Part shown: piece by piece, positions 1-7,359 of the stretch | How the letters are laid out: every line of letters starts with the position of its first letter | How positions within the stretch are numbered: the first letter of the stretch is position 1 | Assembly: GCA_038087035.1 (NCBI GenBank) | Contig: CP051187.1 | Span: 2,919,001 to 2,983,000, forward strand | DNA from: Gloeotrichia echinulata CP02 | GTDB lineage: Bacteria; Cyanobacteriota; Cyanobacteriia; Cyanobacteriales; Nostocaceae | DNA: 64,000 nt | Direction: 5' to 3' | Made by a program: the position numbers and the translations under genes | The notes under the pieces: generated by a model | What the model was told of the DNA's origin: nothing | Database searches by the model: none | Seen by the model: the letters and a program-made list of their open reading frames with translations, nothing else

Positions 1-2557
1 GGCTATAAATATCTTCTTTGCGAGGGAAAAAACTTTCTGTGGCGTTGCGAGCAATAATTTCGCGGGGATATTTTAAAATGTTGACGAAACTATCAACTGC
101 AACTGGCTGAATTCGACCGATTAATCTGGTTGTGAGGTTTTGTAAAATTTTCGATGCAGCTTTAGATTTAGCAATGGTGTCTGGATCTTGTGCTGATAAA
201 ATAACTCTAATACCTGCTTTGGCACCGTTAGCACAAATTCTGCCAACTAAGTCAGAAATCTGCTCAAATTCAAAGAGAATTGGGGCTTCGTCGATAAAGA
301 ATATGGAGGCTGGACTGCTTAATGCACGTCGCAATGCTGCTGAATAAGCACTCAAAGATAGCACTGCTGCATCTTCACTATCTGAAAGATTTCTCAGCGC
401 AAATACCAAAAGTTGAGCATCGGTGGGAAAGCTAGATGGTGCAGAAATAGCTTGTCCCACACGACTAGAAAGCCAAAATTTTAGGCGTAACTGAATTTGA
501 CTCAGAGCATCTTCAACCCTACCACTGATAGATTCTATCTCCAGATGTTCTGGTGAGCAAAAATAAAGAAAATCTCTTAATGTAGGAGTTTTTTGCCAAG
601 CCTGAGAACCAAATCCGCCTAACATCGCCTCTCGATATCTCTGCTGTATCCCATTATCAGCAAAGAAGGCTCCTAAAGCTAAATTAAGAATTGACCTGAC
701 AGTTTGCGATAGTAGCTGATTTTCGGTGGATGACCCTAAAACCATTGTCATTAGGGCTGATTCTAAAAATACAGTATAATCGAGCAGGCGATCGCGCTGT
801 TGTTCTGGGTCGAGTGAACGCAAATCTGGTTGTTCAAATAAGTTATTAGATTGTTTAGAAATATCAAAATATGCGCCATTAGCCTCCATAAATTCTGTGT
901 AATCTGTGAAGGTAGAAGTACCATCTGGTTTGGGGAAATCTAACGCTACAACAGGAATACCATAAGCCAAAGCCTGTGTTAAAATCCCAGACACCAACAC
1001 CGATTTTCCTGCACGAGTTGTGGCAAATAGTGCTAAATTTTTGTGTTGGGTAAACAAATCTAAATGTACTGGTGTTCCTCCTTCTTCAGCAATCAACTCA
1101 AAGCCTTGATTGTCCCCTTTTTTAGTGATTACTAAAGGCATTAATCCGGGAACTTCACTAGTTAAATATAGTTGGCGACGATTAAAAGGTCTGACTAACA
1201 AACCCTCCCAAACTATCGGTAAAGATTGCAGCCAAATCTTCCAAGTATATTCTGTTTCTCTAATTACCTTTGCTGGACGTTGAAAACAGTTTTCAATATA
1301 TCTTGTGGCTTCATCTAATTGCTCAACAGTGCGACGATGGACAAAAATAGCTATTCCTGTATATATAGGTACTGCACCTTCATATAATTGCTCTTGTGCT
1401 GCTACTGATTTCTTTAACTTTAATTGAGCGTTAACATCAATAGTTTTACTCTTTTCTTGCGCCATAAGTGCTGTCATATTTGACTGTTTTAACACTCTTT
1501 GCAAAGTAGTTTTCACCAATGCGGGATTGGCTGCAGTCAATTGACAAAAAATCTCCGTATCTACCACATTTTCTCTTGCCAAAAGTTCCCATAAATACCG
1601 GAGTTGAGCAGATTTATTCTTCCAGCCTCCAGGTTTTTCCATAAATGTCAAAGCGCCAATATAGCGATTATTAACATTAACCCAGCGACGATCTGCAGCA
1701 GGTACACCAGATTCCATTAGCAAAGTTGTACTGTGGAGATTTTCTATCAGTAGTTTGCTACTAGATAAATCTGAATAAACTTGTTCGTGCAGTCCCTCTT
1801 CGTCTAAAGTCATTAATTGGGGAATATCTATTGGTGGTGTATCATTAAATCTTCTCCAGGCTTCTCCCCAAAGTTCCTCAGCAGTTAAAGGCTTGATATC
1901 CAAACCCATTTTGTTAGATAAAATTTGTTCCCAACGGGAAAAACCTTGTTTGTAAGCATTGGTGATAATGGCTTCTAAGCGCTGGTTTTCTACTTCTGCA
2001 AGATCACCTTTGAATTTCAACCACCATGATTCCGCTTGGTTTAACAGTTTTTCGATCCAATCATCCGCATTGCTGGAATTTGGTTCCAGAGTATAAGTTA
2101 CATAAATCCGCAGAAATTTTGGTTTGCGAATTCCCGCATTACTGAGTTCTTTAATCCTGGCTCTTTCCGCCATCAACAAATATTTGATATTACGTGATGG
2201 TGTCCGTTTTATTAGTTTTTCTAGTTCCTTCTGTCGCTGTTTATCTGAACTAAAAGACCCCAAATGCAATGTCATTCTTTCATCGCTAGGGATATCTTTT
2301 AACCCCGCTTCAATATTATTCAGAATCGGCTCAATTTGTTCTGTCCGTAAAGTACTGTGAATCCCTCGACACTCAAAACCAAACACAAAGCAAAATGCAT
2401 CTCTTTGGGTTCCTTTCGTCAATACATAAGCACCCAAATCACGTCCATTAAGTGCGACGCGCAGCATTGTTCCCAAGTGTAAAGAATCTTCAAATGGCGT
2501 TAATCTAGTTTCATTACCTGCGATACCGACGCTTTTTTTTCCGATTTTTTCTTTCAT
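1..2557 (-). CDS. VirB4/TraC-like type IV secretion ATPase (partial, C-terminus off window)
   Basis: An open frame runs unbroken from an ATG at 2555-2557 to the left edge, giving at least 852 residues. A P-loop of the form ATTRAGKSVL lies near residue 517 and a Walker B stretch IFFIDEAP near residue 756; the two are in the same frame. Size, motif spacing and the VirB3- and VirB2-like genes just upstream fit the VirB4/TrbE/TraC ATPases that power pilus assembly and DNA or protein transfer at the inner membrane. The P-loop is unusual for lacking the usual GxxG glycine start. The start overlaps the end of the preceding gene by 44 bp, suggesting translational coupling. The family call is from motifs and context; a more distant HerA/FtsK-like ATPase remains possible. 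Confidence 0.7.
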   Translation of the reverse strand, partial: MKEKIGKKSVGIAGNETRLTPFEDSLHLGTMLRVALNGRDLGAYVLTKGTQRDAFCFVFGFECRGIHSTLRTEQIEPILNNIEAGLKDIPSDERMTLHLGSFSSDKQRQKELEKLIKRTPSRNIKYLLMAERARIKELSNAGIRKPKFLRIYVTYTLEPNSSNADDWIEKLLNQAESWWLKFKGDLAEVENQRLEAIITNAYKQGFSRWEQILSNKMGLDIKPLTAEELWGEAWRRFNDTPPIDIPQLMTLDEEGLHEQVYSDLSSSKLLIENLHSTTLLMESGVPAADRRWVNVNNRYIGALTFMEKPGGWKNKSAQLRYLWELLARENVVDTEIFCQLTAANPALVKTTLQRVLKQSNMTALMAQEKSKTIDVNAQLKLKKSVAAQEQLYEGAVPIYTGIAIFVHRRTVEQLDEATRYIENCFQRPAKVIRETEYTWKIWLQSLPIVWEGLLVRPFNRRQLYLTSEVPGLMPLVITKKGDNQGFELIAEEGGTPVHLDLFTQHKNLALFATTRAGKSVLVSGILTQALAYGIPVVALDFPKPDGTSTFTDYTEFMEANGAYFDISKQSNNLFEQPDLRSLDPEQQRDRLLDYTVFLESALMTMVLGSSTENQLLSQTVRSILNLALGAFFADNGIQQRYREAMLGGFGSQAWQKTPTLRDFLYFCSPEHLEIESISGRVEDALSQIQLRLKFWLSSRVGQAISAPSSFPTDAQLLVFALRNLSDSEDAAVLSLSAYSAALRRALSSPASIFFIDEAPILFEFEQISDLVGRICANGAKAGIRVILSAQDPDTIAKSKAASKILQNLTTRLIGRIQPVAVDSFVNILKYPREIIARNATESFFPRKEDIYS

Positions 2558-2882
2558 TGTTAACTTCTAGGATGCTTCGATAACGAGCAAAGCCTCTAGT
2601 CCAAGTGGGGACACCAATAAATTTGCTTAGAAAGCGCCAACTCCTACCACCAGTTAATATCCACCAAGTTGCTATTCCCCAAATTGTAATTAATATCGTC
2701 CATAGCCATTTTTGGAAATCACTGGCGAAAATTCCCCCAAAAATTCCATTGATGATAAAGTAGGATGCTAGGGCAATTACTACCCAAGGAAATACTTGAT
2801 CCGCAGGAATTGGACCTAATGAAGGTTGGCTTCCGAGGATTTGATTTACTGGACGAAATTCTTTGTCTTGATCTCCCGACAT
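2514..2882 (-). CDS. VirB3/TrbD-like small inner-membrane protein
   Basis: This 122-aa protein has two closely spaced hydrophobic segments, about residues 28-50 and 57-77, then a basic, Arg/Lys-rich tail. That is the layout of VirB3/TrbD proteins, which sit in the inner membrane beside the VirB4 ATPase. It lies between a VirB2-like gene 61 bp upstream and the VirB4-like ATPase, whose start it overlaps. The order pilin, small membrane protein, ATPase matches virB2-virB3-virB4. No catalytic motif is visible. The assignment rests on topology and gene order. Confidence 0.55.
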   Translation of the reverse strand: MSGDQDKEFRPVNQILGSQPSLGPIPADQVFPWVVIALASYFIINGIFGGIFASDFQKWLWTILITIWGIATWWILTGGRSWRFLSKFIGVPTWTRGFARYRSILEVNNERKNRKKKRRYRR

Positions 2883-2943
2883 GGCTAATGTTTGGCGTTG
2901 CTGAATAAAAGTATAAAAATCTCACCCAGAGGAGCCACAAAAA

Positions 2944-3561
2944 TTATTTACTCGTGTCACCAATGACAAAGCCTGTAAGCACATCGGCGATAGTCACAGC
3001 CACAACTACTAATAAGGGAGTTCTGGCGAGACTTTGCCAATCTTCATCTTTACGCACGGCATTAATTACGTTAACCAAGGATAACAAAATGTACATTAAA
3101 TAAAATGCCCGCAACACGTTAAAAATTAAACTCACTGTTGACTGGGTGTTGTTGTTGTTGGTGCTTGAACCCTGAGTAAAAGTATTTTTAAAGAAATTTT
3201 CGGCTTTGCTAAAAAATTGTGCTTGTGCGGGGGCTGCAAAATAGTCTAACCAAAATAAACTCAAAATGACAGCTGCTGCTAAAATTTGCAAGATGATGCG
3301 CGATCGCTTGGGTAAATCTACCTGTAACCCGATTTGCTGTATGACTATTGCAATTAAACTACCAATTAGCAAACAAAAAAGCAGAATAGGACTTTTGAGG
3401 CTGATAACACTTAAAAATACTGCACAAGCAATCAAAAAGGGTACGGATTCCATCAGGCTAAGACGCCCGAACTTAAGTATATTTGCCAACATCGGTAACT
3501 TTTTCACCGTAATATCCGTGAAAATATGGTCAACATTTGCATTATAGCTTTCTTTAGACAT
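2944..3561 (-). CDS. VirB2/TrbC-like pilin or multi-pass membrane protein
   Basis: This 205-aa protein is rich in hydrophobic segments. The N-terminal half has about three membrane stretches and ends at an APAQAQ sequence near residue 115 that resembles a signal-peptidase site. After it comes a polar Ser/Asn/Thr linker (SSTNNNNTQS) and two more membrane helices ending in FVIGDTSK. VirB2/TrbC pilins are made as precursors with a long signal region followed by two membrane helices, so the C-terminal half fits, although the N-terminal half is longer than usual. It is the first gene of the three-gene block. The pilin role is inferred. Confidence 0.45.
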   Translation of the reverse strand: MSKESYNANVDHIFTDITVKKLPMLANILKFGRLSLMESVPFLIACAVFLSVISLKSPILLFCLLIGSLIAIVIQQIGLQVDLPKRSRIILQILAAAVILSLFWLDYFAAPAQAQFFSKAENFFKNTFTQGSSTNNNNTQSTVSLIFNVLRAFYLMYILLSLVNVINAVRKDEDWQSLARTPLLVVVAVTIADVLTGFVIGDTSK

Positions 3562-4068
3562 TTACTAAATAACCTTATTGTCACTAATTAGATGTTTTCT
3601 AGTATACTGGACTAATCACAATTTAACATGATCTAATATATACCTTTAATAAAATCATAAATTTAGTGTAGAGTCTTGTACCTATAATTATCAATATTAA
3701 GTTAAGCTCATCAATACATAGATTGGTGTGTTGCTGAAACCTTTATTTATCCTGAATTTCGCCTACAAGCTGCTATGCCAAATTTTTTATTCATTATGGT
3801 CTCATATAAATCAGGACAAGTCTGTACTATTTTGCTACATTTAAATATTCACCGATTTAGTTCTATGTTTGTTGCCAATTAGGCTGATAATTATTATAGA
3901 AAATTATCAATATTCTATTAATCTAGATAAATTGCTTATTTATAGTTTTCCTCAACTAGTAGAAATCCATTTTTTACCATGTCCTTAACCTGTTGCATAT
4001 TCATTATTTTTAGCACCGCTTTTTAATCCAGTCCTCTGTCTAGTTGAAGTATTTACCAGGACTTTAGT
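3562..4068. other. AT-rich intergenic region without recognised gene
   Basis: About 500 bp between the divergently transcribed VirB2-like gene and the nucleotidyltransferase-like gene. It is strongly AT-rich and has no convincing reading frame, tRNA or long inverted repeat. It presumably holds the promoters of both flanking genes; no specific operator was identified. Confidence 0.5.
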
Positions 4069-4605
4069 ATGAATAGCAACAATCACTTACACATGCTCCT
4101 CGCAGATACACCTGTTGGTAATGTATTACCTGCAATAGCACAGCTTAATCTACCGAATTGGTGGTTGGCAGGGGGTGCAGTGCGAAATACAGTTTGGCAT
4201 TCCATTTTTGGCAAGGACTGCGGCTTAGTTATCAAGGATTTTGATATTGCATTTTTTGATGAACAGGGAGACCGTACCCAGGAACTAGCAGCAAAAGCCA
4301 CCCTCACAACACAGTTTCCTGATGATCTGTTTGATGTGAAAAATCAAGCCAGTTTTGGTCGTTGGCGCTTTGGGCTAAGACCATACACTAGTACTGAGGA
4401 TGCTATCACAGAATGGCTACACACTGCCACGACTGTAGGAGTGCGCTTAGACACACAAGGGGAATGGCAATTTTTCACCCCCTATGGATTGGATGACCTA
4501 TTTGCTGGGATTATCCGCCCTACCCCTGTACATACAAATAACCCAGATGCCCATAATAAGGCCTCTGGTTTCTTGCAAAAATGTCCTTATTTGCGCTTGG
4601 CGTAA
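4069..4605 (+). CDS. Nucleotidyltransferase family protein (NTP_transf_6 / DUF925-like)
   Basis: This 178-aa protein contains LPNWWLAGGAVRNTVWH near residues 28-44, followed by IKDFDIAFFDE. The G(A)GAVRN...DxD pattern is typical of the DUF925 group of the nucleotidyltransferase superfamily, found widely in bacteria with unknown substrate. The Asp pair in DFDIAFFD would bind metal. Near the C-terminus is YGLDDLFAGIIRPTP, also typical of this family. The last ~25 residues look shorter than usual. The gene stands alone, converging on the HExxH gene whose stop lies 6 bp beyond its own. Confidence 0.7.
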   Translation: MNSNNHLHMLLADTPVGNVLPAIAQLNLPNWWLAGGAVRNTVWHSIFGKDCGLVIKDFDIAFFDEQGDRTQELAAKATLTTQFPDDLFDVKNQASFGRWRFGLRPYTSTEDAITEWLHTATTVGVRLDTQGEWQFFTPYGLDDLFAGIIRPTPVHTNNPDAHNKASGFLQKCPYLRLA

Positions 4606-4610
4606 TGCTA

Positions 4611-5201
4611 CTATTTTCCTAGCCAAAACGCTAAGGGGTTCTGAGTTGGACGACAATCAGGATAGAATCGTAGGTAGAATTCCATATCGGATTGCCAAGG
4701 GCGAGCTGCAATTCCCAATCCCAAGCAGAGGTGAGTTAGCGATCGCCCAAATTGTTCGTGGTGTCCTGGATAACCCGCATGGGCATGGGCATATTCATGG
4801 ACAACTAATAGTAGCCAGTCTTCTGGCACCACTCGTCCCACGTCAATCAGGATGGTGATTGGATTGGTATCAAGATTGCACAGGGCATAAATTTCAAAGC
4901 ACTGAGCCAAAGGAGCAGCAAAAATTTGAATATCAGGTTGCTCCCAGGGGTGAAAACAATCATGACAAGCCTGAAGATAGTTTTCCAGTTGTCTGTTCAC
5001 CCCATCAATATGCTCACCGATCCAAGTACACAGAGGAATACGGTTATCCATATCATAAACCACATCGATCATTTCTGAGTCGAGAGCTAGACCGCGAAGT
5101 CCATACAGGTAGTCTAAACCTCGCGTAAATGGATCGGTGCTGGTGGTGATGATTAATTTACCAACCAAAGAAGGACAAATATTTTGTGGGTTCAACCGCA
5201 T
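4611..5201 (-). CDS. Putative HExxH zinc-metalloprotease-like protein
   Basis: The protein (about 196 aa from the ATG at 5199-5201; the frame is open further upstream) has the motif VVHEYAHAHAGYPGHH, an HExxH zinc-binding signature within a His-rich stretch, plus a conserved-looking DLVxxxRV region before it. The family was not recognised by name; similar HExxH proteins are annotated as hypothetical or putative Zn-dependent proteases. The frame reaches 5318, but its upstream part lies inside the phycobiliprotein lyase gene in another frame, so a downstream start is preferred. Even then the two genes overlap by 44 bp, suggesting coupling. Confidence 0.5.
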   Translation of the reverse strand: MRLNPQNICPSLVGKLIITTSTDPFTRGLDYLYGLRGLALDSEMIDVVYDMDNRIPLCTWIGEHIDGVNRQLENYLQACHDCFHPWEQPDIQIFAAPLAQCFEIYALCNLDTNPITILIDVGRVVPEDWLLLVVHEYAHAHAGYPGHHEQFGRSLTHLCLGLGIAARPWQSDMEFYLRFYPDCRPTQNPLAFWLGK

Positions 5202-5790
5202 TTTTAATCTGTTCAGGGGTAACATTTGAGAGGTCAGCCCCATCTGGGTTAGAGGTAACTTCTGCAGCGTCTGCAACCCGGAATTCGGTACAGAAGGTGG
5301 CGGTGCTAAAACCACCAAATCGTTTTACAGTACTGGTTCGCATCCGAATGCTAGGACTAACAAACCAGAATCTCTCAATAGAACTCATGGTTTCATATTC
5401 CGTCGTCAAGACTAACCCATCTTCATCATCCATGTGATAGCGCCCCGCCACTGGGACGATTTCCGCATAGCCCCGTTCTCGCAATAATGATCCTTGGCGG
5501 GGGTTATCTGCATCAGGGATCAAAGAGAATACTGTGGAACCTTGATGGTTTTCCTCATCTCTATCCCATCCCATTGCACCTTCCCAAGAGACAAACGCAC
5601 CACCAATCGCCAAGTTAGGGTCAACCTCATGGAGTTTGCAGATCTCAATCACTTGGGGATGATCCGCTGCAAGGGCTTCAACTAGAATCTCAGATTCGCC
5701 AGCTTCAGATCGCTTGAAAGCTAGGTGATGCGTTGTTCGTTGCGATCGCCATTTACCTGTACTCAGTTCAAAAAACTCCATTGCATCCAT
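5158..5790 (-). CDS. cpcS: CpcS/CpeS-type phycobiliprotein lyase
   Basis: Residues MDAMEFFELSTGKWRSQRTT at the N-terminus and later GSTVFSLIPD, GYAEIVPVAGRYHMD and TEYETMSSIERFWF match the CpcS/CpeS (DUF1001) lipocalin-fold lyases, which attach phycocyanobilin-type chromophores to conserved cysteines of phycobiliproteins. The ATG at 5788-5790 is preferred because a GGAG lies about 9 bp upstream and the family begins near the FxELSxGKW motif; the frame is open 15 codons further. A C-terminal tail of about 40 residues (ending YLSFFGW) extends beyond the usual fold. The chromophore is presumably made by the heme oxygenase pathway (ho1 at 30.2 kb). The exact substrate subunit cannot be told from sequence. 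Confidence 0.85.
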   Translation of the reverse strand: MDAMEFFELSTGKWRSQRTTHHLAFKRSEAGESEILVEALAADHPQVIEICKLHEVDPNLAIGGAFVSWEGAMGWDRDEENHQGSTVFSLIPDADNPRQGSLLRERGYAEIVPVAGRYHMDDEDGLVLTTEYETMSSIERFWFVSPSIRMRTSTVKRFGGFSTATFCTEFRVADAAEVTSNPDGADLSNVTPEQIKNAVEPTKYLSFFGW

Positions 5791-5858
5791 AAAGCTAACT
5801 CCAAACAAAAATTGGCAAACCCCTATGCTGATCAATTATAAAACCTCCCCGCGTTTTC

Positions 5859-5881
5859 GGGGTTTAGCATTGCTAAACCCC
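5859..5881. repeat. Perfect short hairpin GGGGTTTAGCA/TGCTAAACCCC
   Basis: An 11-bp inverted repeat with a one-base loop just upstream of the cpcS start. It belongs to the class of small palindromes scattered through this genome (compare the GGGGCACGGCA and GGGGCGCAAGG hairpins). No T-run follows, so it is not an obvious terminator. Confidence 0.6.
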
Positions 5882-5913
5882 TACGACATCTCCGGTTTTT
5901 TGTCGCCACATAT

Positions 5914-6217
5914 TTCGTCTCGTTCCCAGCCTCCAGGCTGGGAATGTAATCTCATAGGCTCTGCCTTTTGTCAAGCTACTGGAGGCGGAGCCTCCCAGAA
6001 TGGTTTCCCAGTCTAGAGCCTGGGAACCAGTCAACCTACGATTTTCTTTTGGTAGGGGCACGGCATTCGTCTCGTTCCCAGCCTCCAGGCTGGGAATGTA
6101 ATCTCATAGGCTCTGCCTTTTGTCAAGCTACTGGAGGCGGAGCCTCCCAGAATGGTTTCCCAGTCTAGAGCCTGGGAACCAGTCAACCTACGATTTTCTT
6201 TTGGTAGGGGCACGGCA
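5914..6217. repeat. Two tandem copies of a 152-bp repeat
   Basis: Copy 1 is 5914-6065 and copy 2 is 6066-6217; they look identical by eye. Each contains smaller palindromes: CCCAGCCTCCAGGCTGGG, GGAGGCGGAGCCTCC and a split GTTCCCAGGCT-type arm. Copy 2 ends in GGGGCACGGCA, which forms a hairpin with the TGCCGTGCCC that follows it. The small frames inside are repeat read-through, not genes. Confidence 0.9.
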
Positions 6218-6242
6218 ATGCCGTGCCCTTACGGGAAATCTC

Positions 6243-7217
6243 TTAATCCACAGAAAGTCCTTTGGAGGCTAGCCATTCGCGGTTGAATATTCGCGATTGA
6301 TAACGGGAACCGCTATCACATAAGATGGTGACAATGGTGTGTCCTGGCCCCAACTGCTGGGCTAAAGCAACTGCTGCGGCTACATTAATACCAGTTGAAC
6401 CACCCATTAATAGTCCGTCTTTTCTGAGCAGCTGGTAAACTACTCGCAAAGCTTCTGTATCATCAATTTGGATGGCATCATCCGTGGGTACGCCTTGCAT
6501 ATTGGCTGTAATGCGACTGTTACCAATGCCTTCAGTAATGGAATTGCCTTCCATTTTGATTTCACCGGTTTTGATGTAGCTGTAAATTCCGCTACCCAAG
6601 GGGTCGGCGACAACACATTTAACCGCCGGATTTTTTTCTTTCAGGTACAGTGAGACACCAGCAAATGTACCGCCGGTACCAGTCGCGGCTACCCAACCAT
6701 CTATTTTACCATTTGTCTGTGTCCAAATTTCTGGGCCTGTGGTTTCGTAGTGGGCTTGGCGATTGGCTAAGTTATCAAATTGATTTGCCCAAATGGCGTT
6801 TTCTAACTCAGCGGCAATTCTACCAGATAGTTTGACGTAGTTGTTGGGGTCTTTGTAAGGTACTGCGGGGACGGGACGGACTTCTGCGCCCAGTGTTGTC
6901 AGTGCGTCTATCTTTTCTTGGGATTGGGTATTAGGAATGATAATTAGGCATTTGTAGCCTTTGGCGTTGCAAATATGCGCCAATCCAATCCCAGTATTAC
7001 CAGCGGTTCCTTCGACAACGGTGCCACCAGGTTTGAGTAAACCTTTTTTTTCCGCATCTTCTATGATGTAAAGTGCGGCGCGGTCTTTGACGGAACCGCC
7101 AGGATTCAGAAATTCTGCTTTAGCGAGAATTTCGCACCCTGTTTCTGAGCTAAAGCTATTTAAGCGAATCAGGGGTGTATTACCAATTGTGCCGACAAAG
7201 CCATTTGTGATGGTCAT
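6243..7217 (-). CDS. cysK: Cysteine synthase (O-acetylserine sulfhydrylase)
   Basis: This 324-aa PLP enzyme makes cysteine from O-acetylserine and sulfide in the cytosol. The PLP-binding lysine is in NPGGSVKDRAA (about residue 44); the substrate loop EGTAGNTGIG and the phosphate-binding GTGGTFAG and GGSTGIN loops follow, as in CysK/CysM enzymes. Start ATG-ACC-ATT at 7217 gives the family length. It lies downstream of the conflict operon on the same strand, 143 bp beyond its end, but is a housekeeping gene and probably separately transcribed. Confidence 0.92.
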   Translation of the reverse strand: MTITNGFVGTIGNTPLIRLNSFSSETGCEILAKAEFLNPGGSVKDRAALYIIEDAEKKGLLKPGGTVVEGTAGNTGIGLAHICNAKGYKCLIIIPNTQSQEKIDALTTLGAEVRPVPAVPYKDPNNYVKLSGRIAAELENAIWANQFDNLANRQAHYETTGPEIWTQTNGKIDGWVAATGTGGTFAGVSLYLKEKNPAVKCVVADPLGSGIYSYIKTGEIKMEGNSITEGIGNSRITANMQGVPTDDAIQIDDTEALRVVYQLLRKDGLLMGGSTGINVAAAVALAQQLGPGHTIVTILCDSGSRYQSRIFNREWLASKGLSVD

Positions 7218-7359
7218 TTTTTCTGTATCTAAGTTCTATATAAAAATTTTGGCTATTATTTGCGATTTTTGGGCAAAAAAAAATCGAGTCCCCATGAGGC
7301 GACAAAAGGAGAGAAAAAAAGAACAAGTGTAAAGCGTAAAAGGTGTAAAGTATAAAGAG

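Noticed and set aside
5873..6213. Two ~60-codon minus-strand frames with shared sequence
   Set aside because: They are the 152-bp tandem repeat read through; no independent coding evidence.
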